This document shows, piece by piece, positions 16,013 through 25,141 of a stretch of 64,000 bases of DNA. Within the stretch, counting starts at the first letter, position 1. Each line of letters starts with the position of its first letter. Location: positions 124,001 to 188,000 of the forward strand of contig JANOBD010000086.1 of assembly GCA_031411495.1 (NCBI GenBank). Reading direction: 5' to 3'. A program made the position numbers and the translations under genes. This DNA is from JANOBD01 sp031411495. GTDB lineage: Bacteria; Planctomycetota; Phycisphaerae; Tepidisphaerales; Tepidisphaeraceae. The notes beneath the pieces are model-generated. The model did not search any database. It worked only from the letters and a program-made list of their open reading frames with translations, and had not been told where the DNA came from.

Positions 16013-17989
16013 TCAGAAGAAGACTTCGATCGAATCCACGATCGCGTCCGCCGTGTCGCGCTTGGCGCGGTCCGTGCCGCTGCCGCCGTAGATCGAATCG
16101 GCCCCGAGTCCGCCGTCGATGGAGTCGTCGCCAAAGCCGCCAACGATCGAGTCGCGATCGTTTCCGCCCAGAAGGGTGTCGTTGTATTCGCCGCCGAGGA
16201 GTGTGTCGTTGCCGCTTCCAGCGTCGATCAGGTTGGGCGCGCGGACGCTTCCGGTGATCGAATCGTCGCCGTTTCCGCCATTCAGTTTGGTCGGCCGAAA
16301 TGCAGTCATCGACGTGCTGCCTTGAATGGTGTCGTCTCCTTCTCCACCTGAGATCTGGAACAGACCGTCGTCTCCTTCGAAGGAGACGGAATCGTTTCCA
16401 CCTTTCGCATCCACTACGACCGAACCGTTCCCGTTAACATGGATGCGATTGGCCGATTCATTTCCGAAGACACGGATGGCTCCGTCGCCGCCGGAGGCGA
16501 TCAGGTCTTCCAGATCGGTCGGCATGGTGAAGTCGGCGCTGTTGAGGTTGACCCGCAGCGAGTCCTTGCCCGTTCCATAGGTGAAGTTGAGCGAGGTGAG
16601 CGAAAGCAAATACTCAGAGATTCCGATCGTGTCGTCGCCCGCATCGGCAGAAACTGCGTCCGAAACCGAAGCAGTGATTCGATCGTCGCCAGCGCCGCCG
16701 TAGATCGAATCGACGCCGAGCCCGCCGTCGATGGAGTCATTGCCGTCGCCGCCGAGGATGGAGTCGAGCGAGATGCTGCCAGTGATCGTGTCGTTGCCGG
16801 CGCCGCCAAGGATCGTCGAGGTGTAAAAAACACGCGCTGCGACAAGTGTAATCAGGTCATCTCCGCCTCGGCCGTCGATAGAAGCGTAACTGCCATAGTC
16901 GAGATAAGCGTTGATGACATTGGGCAAGTCGTTCCCGACAACGGTCAAGGGGCCAGTTGTTTGTGTACGGATGATCAGATTCTCTAGCCCAGCCGGCATG
17001 GTGTACATCGGACTCAGACGGCCGAATTCGAAGGTGTCGATTCCAGGTCCTGCATCGATGCGAGGGGCCGTTGAGTCGTCGGACTGGTCAGCAAAAAAAG
17101 AATCGTCGCCGTTGCCGCCGATCGCAGTGTAAACCGCGTATCCGCCAATGTTGTCATTTCCATCGCCGCCATCGACGATCAGCTGTGCCAGTTCGCCGGG
17201 GTATGTGTCATCGACAGAACTCGGATTCATTGTGTCGTTTCCCGCACCGCCGTTGATGCGGAACACCTGTGCGCGCAGAGGTCCATTAGACGGGTAATCC
17301 TGTTGATCCGTCACGATAAGCGACAATTCATCGGCACCAGATCCGCTGGTAACGGTTTCGATACCCTTGGCACTGTCGGTCTCGCTCCCGGACGTGACCC
17401 GTGCGCTGGTTTCCCACAAATCGACAAATGGGCTTGCGGGAAGCAAACTAGCGTCGAATCGATAAGTAAGCATCGCATTCATTTCCGCGGTAATTGCGGA
17501 CGAGCGATCCGCATAGCTCAGTTGATCGTTTCCGTCTCCAGTATCGACCGTGTCATTCCCGAATCCCGGCGCGACGAAGTCGTCGCCGACGGACGTCTGG
17601 ATGAAGTCGCCGCCGCGGTTGCCGTAGACGACGTCGTTGCCGCTGCCCGTGTAGATGGCGTCCTTGTAGTCGCCGCCGAGCACGGTGTCGTTGCCGCCTT
17701 CGCCGCTGATGGTTGTCGTGGCGACGACGTTCCAGACGATGTCGATGCGGTCGTTGCCGTTGCGAAGGTTGGCGTTGATCGTCTTGACCTTCGTTTTGTT
17801 GAACGACTGTGCGACGGCGTTCTGCGTGACGACGACATTCGCGCCGATCGTCTCGACGCGGATGCGATCGTTGCCGGCCGTGCCTTCGATGCGCAGTTCA
17901 GTGCCAATGAGAGTGGCGAGGAGCCTGCGCCGTTCGAGTGACTGGATCGACTGGCGATGTGAACTCGCGCTGCGAAAACCGTTTTGCAT
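16013..17989 (-). CDS. RTX-type calcium-binding repeat protein with planctomycete N-terminal motif
   Basis: A 658-residue surface or secreted protein. The N-terminus (MQNGFRSASSHRQSIQSLERRRLLATLIG) carries the LExRRLL motif common at the start of large planctomycete extracellular proteins, followed by a short hydrophobic segment. Nearly all the remainder is glycine/aspartate nonapeptide repeats of the GGxGxDx type (GGDGNDSIDGG, GGAGDDRI, GGNGDDSITG), which bind calcium and fold as parallel beta-rolls. No enzymatic domain is visible. The ATG at 17989 is chosen because LERRRLL then sits near residue 20; upstream in-frame ATGs add only unstructured sequence. Export is likely, possibly through type I secretion, though no secretion genes are nearby. 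Confidence 0.88.
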   Translation of the reverse strand: MQNGFRSASSHRQSIQSLERRRLLATLIGTELRIEGTAGNDRIRVETIGANVVVTQNAVAQSFNKTKVKTINANLRNGNDRIDIVWNVVATTTISGEGGNDTVLGGDYKDAIYTGSGNDVVYGNRGGDFIQTSVGDDFVAPGFGNDTVDTGDGNDQLSYADRSSAITAEMNAMLTYRFDASLLPASPFVDLWETSARVTSGSETDSAKGIETVTSGSGADELSLIVTDQQDYPSNGPLRAQVFRINGGAGNDTMNPSSVDDTYPGELAQLIVDGGDGNDNIGGYAVYTAIGGNGDDSFFADQSDDSTAPRIDAGPGIDTFEFGRLSPMYTMPAGLENLIIRTQTTGPLTVVGNDLPNVINAYLDYGSYASIDGRGGDDLITLVAARVFYTSTILGGAGNDTITGSISLDSILGGDGNDSIDGGLGVDSIYGGAGDDRITASVSDAVSADAGDDTIGISEYLLSLTSLNFTYGTGKDSLRVNLNSADFTMPTDLEDLIASGGDGAIRVFGNESANRIHVNGNGSVVVDAKGGNDSVSFEGDDGLFQISGGEGDDTIQGSTSMTAFRPTKLNGGNGDDSITGSVRAPNLIDAGSGNDTLLGGEYNDTLLGGNDRDSIVGGFGDDSIDGGLGADSIYGGSGTDRAKRDTADAIVDSIEVFF

Positions 17990-18095
17990 GTGAGATTCCC
18001 CTTGGTTAGTTAATCTCATCTTAGTAACACGTGCAGCCCGCACGCGTGAATTCGACCTCATTCCGGTCGGCAGCGTGTGGCACATCATCGCAGCG

Positions 18096-18917
18096 TCATG
18101 CAAGCCGCGAGTTCGACGGCAGCAATCGAATCACCGTCATCTCCGGCGGACACCAGAGCCGCAGGTTCCATTTGCTACAGCCCAGCCCGCGCGAGACGTG
18201 CAGCCAGGTGTTGTCGTGTTTCGACAAGCCAAAACTTTCCGACCAGTGCAGCGTGTCGTGCGTGAAGAGCGGCTTGCCGCCCGGCAGGCACCACTGGCCG
18301 CCGTGCGTGTGGCCGGCGAGGACCAGGTGCGGCTCCATCGGCCCGAGCTTCTTCACGTGATCCGGAAAGTGCGCGAGGACGATCCGTGTCGTGTTCGGCG
18401 CCGGCTGGCCGAAGCTCGCGAGCAGGTCGGCCGAGAGATCGTCGCGCGACACGCTCGGCAGGCCGATGATCTCGAGCGCGCTCTTACCGCCGACGATCCG
18501 GCGCGCCTCGCCGACCAGCAGGTTCACGCCGGCGTCGATCAGCAGCGGGGCGACGAGATCGCCATCGTGGTTGCCCAGGCAGGAGTAGATCCCGAAGCGC
18601 GACTTGAGCGCGCGGGCGAATCGCTGCGCCGTGCCGACGCCGTCGCGGTGGTCGAACTTGTCTTCGAGCCAGTCGCCGGTGAAGCAGATGAGATCGACAT
18701 CGAGTTCGTTGACTTTCGCGATCGCGCGGTCGTAGCCGGCGCACCAGCCGCTGCGGAAGTGCGTGTCGGAAAGATGAAGGATCCGCTTGCCGGCCAGATC
18801 GTCGCCGATCGAGGCCAGCGGCAGATCGATCTCGTGAACCTCGAAATCCGCCAGCAGCCCGACCTGGATCGGCCCGGCGGTTTTGAGCGTGCGGTGGGTG
18901 GGAGTGGCGCTGGACAT
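18096..18917 (-). CDS. Calcineurin-like metallophosphoesterase
   Basis: Dinuclear metal phosphoesterase. The motif series is complete: D51-T-H53 in LHLSDTHFRSG, GDWLEDK, GNHDGD, and GHTHGGQW near the C-terminus. Without a TM anchor and with the late GGQW loop it resembles the YkuE/YaeI group, which includes phosphodiesterases acting on lipid headgroups such as UDP-diacylglucosamine. Substrate assignment is not possible. The start at 18917 (MSSATPTHRT) is chosen because the 43 codons above it are translation of the adjacent repeat. Divergent from the GH43 gene. Confidence 0.9.
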   Translation of the reverse strand: MSSATPTHRTLKTAGPIQVGLLADFEVHEIDLPLASIGDDLAGKRILHLSDTHFRSGWCAGYDRAIAKVNELDVDLICFTGDWLEDKFDHRDGVGTAQRFARALKSRFGIYSCLGNHDGDLVAPLLIDAGVNLLVGEARRIVGGKSALEIIGLPSVSRDDLSADLLASFGQPAPNTTRIVLAHFPDHVKKLGPMEPHLVLAGHTHGGQWCLPGGKPLFTHDTLHWSESFGLSKHDNTWLHVSRGLGCSKWNLRLWCPPEMTVIRLLPSNSRLA

Positions 18918-18940
18918 CCGTGTTGCTGCATGTTCGGGGA

Positions 18941-19070
18941 GCGAATGCGAAATGCAAAATGCGAAATGAGAAATGGAGGAGGCGGAATCGACATGTCGAT
19001 CGAACGCGTGTCCTTCATTTCTCATGTCACATTTCTCATTTCGCATGTTTCACTTAGCATTTCGCATTCC
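18941..19070. repeat. Iterated-word stem-loop (family E, GCGAAATG words)
   Basis: The left arm 18941-18976 is GCGAAATG-like words repeated about four times. The right arm 19016-19070 repeats CATTTCTCAT/CATTTCGCAT words, longer than the left. The loop contains the perfect 12-base palindrome TCGACATGTCGA (18988-18999). It fills almost the entire gap between two divergent start codons, ending one base before the GH43 ATG, so it must sit in both 5' leaders or overlap their promoters. Confidence 0.85.
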
Positions 19071-19071
19071 C

Positions 19072-19992
19072 ATGATCGATATCCTCTTCCCCTTCGCCGC
19101 CGACCCGTTCGTGATGTTTCACGACGGCTGGTACTACGCGACGTTCACCACCTTCGTGAACGTCCAGCTTCGCCGCGCGCGGACGCTCGCGGGCCTCGCC
19201 GTGGCCGAGCCGAAAGTGATCTTTCGGCCGCGCAAGGGCACGCCATTCGCCAATGCGCTCTGGGCGCCGGAAATTCATCGACTGGACGACAGCTGGTTCG
19301 TCTACTTCGCAGCCGATGACGGCGAGAACGAAAACCACCGGATGTTCGTCCTCGAAAACCACTCGCCCGACCCGTTCGAAAAGCAGTTCGTCGAAAAAGG
19401 CGAGCTGCTCACGCCGGAATACAAGTGGGCGATCGACGGAACGGTGTTCGAAGCCAAGGGCAAGCGCTACTTCGTCTGGTCGGGCTGGCCCGGCGAGAAG
19501 GACGGCAGGCAAGACCTGTACCTCACGCGCCTGCTCGACCCGACTCTGTGCGATGAACGACGCGTCTGTCTCAGCCGCCCGACCTTGTACTGGGAGCGTC
19601 ACGGCTCGATCAAGGTCAACGAAGGCCCGCAGATTCTTCAGCGCGGCCAGCTCATCCACTGCATTTACTCGGCCAGCCACTGCATCAGCGATCACTACTG
19701 CCTCGGACGGCTCACGGCGCATGTCGACTCGGACCTGATGGACCCCAACAGCTGGACGAAACATCCCGAGCCGGTGTTCGCCGGCGCGAACGGAATCATC
19801 TCGCCGGGCCATGCGAGCTTCGTCCGCAATCACGAAGACCCGGTGGACGGCGGTCGGGACTGGATCGTCTACCATTGCGCTCGCAAGCCCGATGCGCAGG
19901 GCGATCGCTACGCGCGGGCGCAGCCGTTTTCGTGGGAGGGCGATACGCCCGTCTTCCCCGAGCCCGCCGCACCGGTCGACAGGGATCACTAA
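19072..19992 (+). CDS. Glycoside hydrolase family 43-like enzyme, no signal peptide
   Basis: Five-bladed beta-propeller hydrolase of the GH43 type (arabinofuranosidase/xylosidase activities are common). D11 in FAADPFVMF, followed by GWYYATFTT, is the general base position. LWAPEIHRLDDSWFVYFAADD is the usual second strand block. D122 in AIDGTVFE would be the pKa modulator, and E184 in KVNEGPQIL the acid. At 306 residues it is a single catalytic domain with no export signal, so it probably acts on imported oligosaccharides in the cytoplasm. The start at 19072 is chosen because the open frame above it is the family E repeat. The substrate is unknown. Confidence 0.87.
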   Translation: MIDILFPFAADPFVMFHDGWYYATFTTFVNVQLRRARTLAGLAVAEPKVIFRPRKGTPFANALWAPEIHRLDDSWFVYFAADDGENENHRMFVLENHSPDPFEKQFVEKGELLTPEYKWAIDGTVFEAKGKRYFVWSGWPGEKDGRQDLYLTRLLDPTLCDERRVCLSRPTLYWERHGSIKVNEGPQILQRGQLIHCIYSASHCISDHYCLGRLTAHVDSDLMDPNSWTKHPEPVFAGANGIISPGHASFVRNHEDPVDGGRDWIVYHCARKPDAQGDRYARAQPFSWEGDTPVFPEPAAPVDRDH

Positions 19993-19999
19993 ATCGCCT

Positions 20000-20509
20000 T
20001 CACACCGCCGCGCTCACCAGCGCCCGCGCTTTCGCCCGGGCGCGCCAACTGCGGATCTGGCGGACCAGCTCGATTGCGATCGGCAGCGCGTACAGGAGCG
20101 TCAGCGTTCGCCATCGCACGCGCAGCCGCCAGAAACCGAACTGCTGCCCGCCGAAGCGCCGCGCCGACTGGTCGCCCCATTCGATGCCGAGCGTTTTCTT
20201 CCACGTCTCCGGCCACGCGTCCTGGATCGTTTCAAACGTGCGCGAGTCGAAGTCCCAGCTGGACGCCGTCGCATCGGCGCCGAGCCCGCCGGGATAAATG
20301 TCGACCACGATCCGCCCGATGACCGATGCCACCGAGACCTGTCGATTCGCGGAGGTGTTGGATACGATGTCCCACGTCGTCCAGCTCCGCCAGTTCATGA
20401 GCACACACGTACACAGCCCGACCATGCAGAGCACGACGAAGGTCGGCCACACGAAAGGCAATACGCCTTTCTGGCCGAAGGGTTCGGAATGAGTGTCGGG
20501 TGCATTCAT
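20000..20509 (-). CDS. Hypothetical two-TM membrane protein
   Basis: 169 residues. One hydrophobic segment lies at about 17-38 (PFVWPTFVVLCMVGLCTCVL) and another at about 136-152 (LTLLYALPIAIELV), separated by a soluble domain of about 95 residues with many Trp residues (ETWKKTLGIEWGDQSARR). The C-terminus is strongly basic (RQIRSWRARAKARA), consistent with a cytoplasmic tail. I do not recognise the family. It ends 8 bp from the convergent GH43 gene and lies 61 bp downstream of the aldo/keto reductase-like gene, possibly in the same transcript as kdsB-pyrG. Confidence 0.65.
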   Translation of the reverse strand: MNAPDTHSEPFGQKGVLPFVWPTFVVLCMVGLCTCVLMNWRSWTTWDIVSNTSANRQVSVASVIGRIVVDIYPGGLGADATASSWDFDSRTFETIQDAWPETWKKTLGIEWGDQSARRFGGQQFGFWRLRVRWRTLTLLYALPIAIELVRQIRSWRARAKARALVSAAV

Positions 20510-20570
20510 CGCCGGGGCCGATTGTAGTCGACGTGTCGGAGATTTGCCCAGCGATCATCCAATCCACCCG

Positions 20571-21494
20571 TCAACGCACCGATCGCCACCGCATCATGTC
20601 GCGCTTGAACATGTTGCTGCCGTGGTTTTCGGGCACGAAGATCTCGAAGTCCTGCAACTCCACCTTGCCGTCCACGAAGTGATAGTTCGGCAACTGGATC
20701 GGGAAGTTCATCCTGTGCAGGTACATCACGTCTTCGGTGCTCATTGGCGAGCCGTCACACGCGGCCACCGCGAGCTTCGCCTGCTCCAGCGTCGCCAGCG
20801 TCATCGCGAAGCCCGCGACGGCGGGCTCGCGCAGGATCCACTTCAGCCAAGGGCCGACGAACTCCGCCGGCTTCACGTCCGGCCACTTCAAGAACGCGCC
20901 GCGGCCGAGCGGGCCGACGGTGTACACGCCGACATCATGCTCGCGCGCCCACTCCACCAGAAACTGCCCGCGCCGCAGCGAATAACTCCAGTACGGCGTG
21001 ATGAAGTCCCACGCGTAGGTCTTCGAATAGATGTACAGTTCCTTGTCCGGCGCGCGGTTCAGCACGTCCAGGCCCACCGCATCCACCAGCCCGTCGTTCT
21101 TGAGCGTGGTGATCGCGTCGTAATACCAGTCGGGCGTCTTCTCGCTGCCTTCGAAGATGGCGAGCTTCGCCTTCTTCGCGCCGATCTCGTCCAGCTCGAA
21201 GCGGAAGGCCTTGATCACATCGTCCTTGGTCTTCTCCTGGATGCCGTGCTCCATGTGCCAGACGATCGGCAGCATTTTCCCGGCGAGCCCGGCGCTCTCG
21301 ATCGATTTCTTGTAGGCCTGCCGCTCGCGGGCGTAGGTCACGTCGAAGTTCGACACGCCATGATCGAGCAGATAGCGCAGGATCTTCCCGCCGAGCTGCG
21401 CATCGGGCGATGGCTCCCAGATGAACGCGTGGCCGCCCATCGAGAGGACGGGGATCTCCACGCCGCTCTTGCCGAGTTTTCGTTTCGCTACCAT
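20571..21494 (-). CDS. Aldo/keto reductase-fold protein with atypical active site
   Basis: The N-terminus KRKLGKSGVEIPVLSMGGHAF and the TIM-barrel spacing match the aldo/keto reductase superfamily. The strand that usually reads FDTAxxYG is here SNFDVTYARERQAY, and the strand that normally supplies the catalytic Lys is MLPIVWHMEHG with no lysine, so the usual Asp-Tyr-Lys-His tetrad is not evident. It may have a different chemistry or be a non-oxidoreductase member. Of two adjacent ATGs (21497, 21494), the second is favoured by spacing to GGGGAAG. It lies 55 bp downstream of pyrG on the same strand. Its 307 residues are normal for the family. Confidence 0.75.
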   Translation of the reverse strand: MVAKRKLGKSGVEIPVLSMGGHAFIWEPSPDAQLGGKILRYLLDHGVSNFDVTYARERQAYKKSIESAGLAGKMLPIVWHMEHGIQEKTKDDVIKAFRFELDEIGAKKAKLAIFEGSEKTPDWYYDAITTLKNDGLVDAVGLDVLNRAPDKELYIYSKTYAWDFITPYWSYSLRRGQFLVEWAREHDVGVYTVGPLGRGAFLKWPDVKPAEFVGPWLKWILREPAVAGFAMTLATLEQAKLAVAACDGSPMSTEDVMYLHRMNFPIQLPNYHFVDGKVELQDFEIFVPENHGSNMFKRDMMRWRSVR

Positions 21495-21549
21495 CATTGC
21501 TTCCCCATTTTGCTGATGTCGTTCCAAAGCGTCCTCACTTCCGAACGCT

Positions 21550-23304
21550 TCAGATCGACTGCATCGTCTTCCTTTTCGCGTCAGCGAAATCGATCGCGGC
21601 CTTCACCAGGCCCACGAAGAACGGCTGTGGACGCAGCGGGCGCGAACTCATCTCCGGGTGCGCCTGTGTGCCGACGAAATACGGGTGGACATCCTGCGGC
21701 AGTTCGAGGATCTGCATGATCGGCTGCGTGGGGTGCTTGCCGCTGAAGATCATGCCTTTCTCTTCGAGCGTGGCGATGTAGCGCGGGTCGACCTCGTAGC
21801 GATGGCGGAACCGCAGGCGCGTGGAGGTGGCGTTGCCGAAGAGGCGCGACGCGAACGTGTTGGGCTTGATCTCGACGTCCTTGCCGCCGAGGCGCATGTT
21901 GCCGCCCAAACCTTCGATCATTTTCTGCTCGGGGAGGATGTCGATGACGGGGTTGGCGCACTTGGTGTCGAACTCGGTGGAGTTGGCGTCCTTGATGCCG
22001 CACACGTTGCGGGCGTACTCGATGACGGCCATCTGGAAGCCAAGGCACAGGCCGAGGTAGGGCATTTTGTTTTCGCGGGCGTACTTGATGCACTCGATCT
22101 TGCCCTCGGTGCCGCGGACGCCGAACCCGCCGGGCACGATGATGCCGTGCACATCGCGCAGGCGCGCGGCGACGTTGCTTGCGTCGATGTTCTGCGTGTC
22201 GAGCCAGCGGAGGTTGACGTTGATGCCCAGGTGATTCGAGACGTGCTCGCAGCTCTTGATGATGCTTGCGTAGGCGTCGCGAACGCTGGTGTACTTGCCG
22301 GTGACGGCGAGCGTGACGTCCTTGGTGGGCTTGCCGATCCGGCCGACGAAGCTTCGCCACTTCTCGCGCTCGATGTCTTCCTTCCGCTGATCGACGCGGT
22401 CGTGCAGATCGAGAATAGTGAGCACTTCACGGTCGATGCCGGCATCGCGCAGCGCATCGGGCACGAGATAGATCGATTCGAGATCGTGCATCGAGAAGAC
22501 GCGCTTCATCGGCACGTTGGTGTACATCGAGATCTTCTGGCGGATCTTGTCCTGCACCGGCGCTGATGCGCGGCAGCCGACGATGGTGGGCATGATGCCC
22601 AGTTCCATGAGTCGCTTGATGCCGAGCTGGGCGGCCTTGGACTTCTGCTCGCCGAGGACGTTCGGCTCGACGATGTAAGTGAGCGCGACGAAACAGGAGG
22701 AGTGATCGCCTTCTTCATACGCGAGCTGTCGACAGGCTTCGAGGTAGAAAGAGTTCTCGTAGTCGCCGACGGTGCCGCCGATCTCGACGAAGATGACGTC
22801 GGCGTTCGACTTCACGGCGAGTTCGCGGAGCTTGAGCTTCACTTCGCCGACGACGTGGGGGATGACCTGCACGTCGCGGCCCAAGTAGCCGCCTTCGCGC
22901 TCTTTTTTCAAGACGGAGGAGAGGATCTGGCCGTTGGTGGTGAAGTTGGCGCGGGAGAGGTCCTGGTCGAGCATGCGCTCGTAGGTGCCCAGGTCCATGT
23001 CGGTTTCCATGCCGTCGTCGAGGACGAACACTTCGCCGTGGCGGAAGGGGTTGAGGGTGCCGGAGTCGATGTTGAGGTAGCCCTCCATCTTGATCGGCGC
23101 GACCTTGAGGCCCTTGTCCTTGATCAGCTTGGCGAGCGAGGAGCTGAAGATCCCCTTGCCCAGGCCGCTGATGACGGTGCCGACGGTGATGACGTACTTG
23201 ACCTTGCCCGGCCGATAGCCGGCGGGCATGGGGGTGTAGAACTCGGAGTCGTCGGTGGTCTGTCCGACTTTGGCGAGGTTGTCATCGTTGTTGTTGCTTG
23301 GCAT
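21550..23304 (-). CDS. pyrG: CTP synthase
   Basis: Converts UTP to CTP with ATP and glutamine. The synthase domain contains VISGLGKG (nucleotide loop, near 53-60), DSGTLNPFRHGEVFVLDDG and FVEIGGTVGDYEN, which carry the metal/UTP ligands. The C-terminal glutaminase has GLCLGFQ with the catalytic Cys. At 584 residues it is about 40 longer than usual, mostly an N-terminal tail before KYVITVGT. The first loop is divergent (TVGTVISGLGKG rather than TGGVVSxLGKG), as is MEGYLNID in place of the common DPYLNVD. The start at 23304 is chosen because the upstream in-frame ATG at 23346 lies in a repeat element. It follows kdsB, whose product consumes CTP, so the order is functionally sensible. Confidence 0.95.
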   Translation of the reverse strand: MPSNNNDDNLAKVGQTTDDSEFYTPMPAGYRPGKVKYVITVGTVISGLGKGIFSSSLAKLIKDKGLKVAPIKMEGYLNIDSGTLNPFRHGEVFVLDDGMETDMDLGTYERMLDQDLSRANFTTNGQILSSVLKKEREGGYLGRDVQVIPHVVGEVKLKLRELAVKSNADVIFVEIGGTVGDYENSFYLEACRQLAYEEGDHSSCFVALTYIVEPNVLGEQKSKAAQLGIKRLMELGIMPTIVGCRASAPVQDKIRQKISMYTNVPMKRVFSMHDLESIYLVPDALRDAGIDREVLTILDLHDRVDQRKEDIEREKWRSFVGRIGKPTKDVTLAVTGKYTSVRDAYASIIKSCEHVSNHLGINVNLRWLDTQNIDASNVAARLRDVHGIIVPGGFGVRGTEGKIECIKYARENKMPYLGLCLGFQMAVIEYARNVCGIKDANSTEFDTKCANPVIDILPEQKMIEGLGGNMRLGGKDVEIKPNTFASRLFGNATSTRLRFRHRYEVDPRYIATLEEKGMIFSGKHPTQPIMQILELPQDVHPYFVGTQAHPEMSSRPLRPQPFFVGLVKAAIDFADAKRKTMQSI

Positions 23305-23320
23305 GGGTGTGTCAGTCTTG

Positions 23321-23446
23321 ATCCACGGATGAACACAGATGAACACAGATCGAATCGTTCAACGTCGCAAGGCGTTGAATCCATTCTCTTGCTGCTGGTT
23401 TTCTCTTGTTTCTCATCTGTGTTGATCCGTGTTCATCCGTGGTTCC
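23321..23446. repeat. Iterated-word stem-loop (family B, copy 1)
   Basis: The left arm 23321-23350 is three near-copies of the 10-base word GAACACAGAT preceded by CCACGGAT. The right arm 23414-23446 (CATCTGTGTTGATCCGTGTT and on) is its complement. The loop holds a second hairpin TTCAACG/CGTTGAA. It fills the kdsB-pyrG gap. Confidence 0.85.
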
Positions 23447-23469
23447 TTTTTAAATTCGATCGGGCGGCA

Positions 23470-24240
23470 TCACTGCCGCCCGGTTTTGTGTCCCAAATCC
23501 TGTATTCGCCGCACGAACTGTTCGTACTGCTGCGGCGTGTCGATGCCCGCCGGGGCGCTGGCGATGCGGATCGTGTCGATGCGCACGCCGTGCTCGAGGG
23601 CGCGAAGCTGCTCGAGCTTTTCCGCCTGCTCCAGCGGCGTCGGCTGCCAGCTGGAGAATTCCAGTAGAAAGTCCCGCCGGTAGCCGTAGATGCCCAGGTG
23701 ATGAAAATAGATTGGAAGTGAAGGGTTCCCCTTCACCGTCGCGCCGCCTTCGTCTCGCTTGAACGGGATCGCATGTCGCGAGAAGTAGATGGCGCTGCCG
23801 TCGATGCCGACGACGGCCTTGACGATGTTCGGATCCTTGGGATCTCTCGGTGGAGCGAACGGCGTGATCACCGTGCCCATCCTGCTGCCGGTCTGCAGCA
23901 TCCGCTCGATGAGCAGGTCGACGGTGGCCGGCTCGATCTCCGGCTCATCGCCTTGCACGTTGATGATCAGTTCGTCATCTAACTTCGTGGCCACCTCGGC
24001 GATGCGGTCGGTGCCCGAAGGGTGATTCGGATCGGTGAGCACAACCGTCGTTTGGTACTCGCGCAGTGCTTCGGCCACGCGCGCATCATCCGCGGCGACG
24101 ATGATCTCACGGACCCGGCGACACTTGCGAACCTGATCGACGACGTGCTGCACCAGCGGCTTGCCGGTGGCGCGGGCGAGCACCTTCTCAGGAAAACGAG
24201 AAGACTGCAGGCGGGCGGGGATGATGACCGTCGCGTTCAA
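23470..24240 (-). CDS. kdsB: 3-deoxy-manno-octulosonate cytidylyltransferase
   Basis: Activates KDO to CMP-KDO with CTP for lipopolysaccharide inner core synthesis. Visible motifs: IPARLQSSRFPEKVL (7-21, nucleotide binding), VLTDPNHPSGTDRIAE, NVQGDEPEIEP (metal site), FHHLGIYGYRRDFL, LEQAEKLEQLRALEHG and the closing GIDTPQQYEQF. Length 256 is standard. With pyrG downstream it forms a CTP-supply and CTP-use pair, a common arrangement. Its presence indicates that this lineage makes KDO-containing LPS and hence has a Gram-negative-type outer membrane. Confidence 0.96.
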   Translation of the reverse strand: MNATVIIPARLQSSRFPEKVLARATGKPLVQHVVDQVRKCRRVREIIVAADDARVAEALREYQTTVVLTDPNHPSGTDRIAEVATKLDDELIINVQGDEPEIEPATVDLLIERMLQTGSRMGTVITPFAPPRDPKDPNIVKAVVGIDGSAIYFSRHAIPFKRDEGGATVKGNPSLPIYFHHLGIYGYRRDFLLEFSSWQPTPLEQAEKLEQLRALEHGVRIDTIRIASAPAGIDTPQQYEQFVRRIQDLGHKTGRQ

Positions 24241-24388
24241 GAGTTCGATCCTTCAAATAGAACTTGCGGCTCTACAACAGGGCCTGAGTTCCGCCAACGA
24301 CTGATTGATTCTACGGGGCGCTCGTTCCGGGTATGGACCCCAATCGTACGCAAAGCCGCGAGGCTTTCAAACCAGGGCCCGCGTCGCG

Positions 24389-25141
24389 TCATGATGCGCC
24401 AGGATCTTGCGAAACAACGGGGTTTTCGCGGGGCGGATCGGGTTGGCGCTGCACGTTATCGAACGTGGGCGGGGAATTGCTTCGTGCGCCCGAGACATCA
24501 TGGACTTTCCCGCGTCGGGCCGTGCCGTCCCGGCCCCTCGCAGATTTCGGAGAATCCGGTTTCGCAGGAGCCGGCGTGCTCGCGTCGCGGGTCGTCGAAT
24601 CCGCCGCGCGCTGCGCGCCAGCCATCGGCAGGTTTTCCGATTCGTGCGATGAACGCGTCTCTGTGGAGTCCTGCGGTCGAGCGGCCGTTTCCTCGTCCGT
24701 TTCCTCGTCTTCGGGCAGGATGCTCGCGATGTCCCACAGCCGCTTATTGGCGATCACGCGGATCGATTCGGTCATCGAGTGGTACTCCTGCGTCTTGGCT
24801 TCCAGGACCCGCGTCTCGCGCAGCAGGATGTTCCGAACGCGCGTCGCGACGGCCTGCAACGCTTCGCGGCTGATCGTGTTGAGCGCGTGCTTGAACGCCG
24901 GAAGCTGACGCCAGTTGTAGAGCGTCTTGCGGCTGATCTTCATTACCACGGCGGTGCTCGAATAACTCATGCCCGCGACGAGGTGGCCGATCGCCGTGCA
25001 CTGCTGCGGCGTGAGTGCTTCGTCGATCACCTCCGGCAAGCTGGGCAAGCCATTTTCTTCGCCGGTGGGTAATTGTGGGTCGCGCTGGGTCGCGGGTTCT
25101 TCTTTGCGATAGAAACCTTCGCCGAACCATTTGGATGACAT
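24389..25141 (-). CDS. Helix-turn-helix protein with disordered C-terminal half
   Basis: 250 residues. Residues 42-85 (LTPQQCTAIGHLVAGMSYSS, then TAVVMKISRKTLYNWR) form a helix-turn-helix of the kind found in small terminase subunits and related regulators; a helical segment to about 145 follows (ALQAVATRVRNILLRETRVLEAK). The remaining 100 residues are a low-complexity Asp/Glu/Ser/Pro/Arg tail (EDEETDEETAARPQ) and look disordered. No terminase large subunit or phage gene is nearby. It lies 148 bp upstream of kdsB on the same strand. The function is not assignable beyond DNA binding. Confidence 0.6.
   Translation of the reverse strand: MSSKWFGEGFYRKEEPATQRDPQLPTGEENGLPSLPEVIDEALTPQQCTAIGHLVAGMSYSSTAVVMKISRKTLYNWRQLPAFKHALNTISREALQAVATRVRNILLRETRVLEAKTQEYHSMTESIRVIANKRLWDIASILPEDEETDEETAARPQDSTETRSSHESENLPMAGAQRAADSTTRDASTPAPAKPDSPKSARGRDGTARRGKVHDVSGARSNSPPTFDNVQRQPDPPRENPVVSQDPGAS

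Noticed and set aside
23321..23446. A short CRISPR array
   Set aside because: The repeated word is 10 bases, directly tandem without spacers and followed by its own inverted complement; no cas genes are nearby.
24389..25141. Phage small terminase subunit
   Set aside because: Only the HTH resembles it; there is no large subunit or other phage gene within the window.
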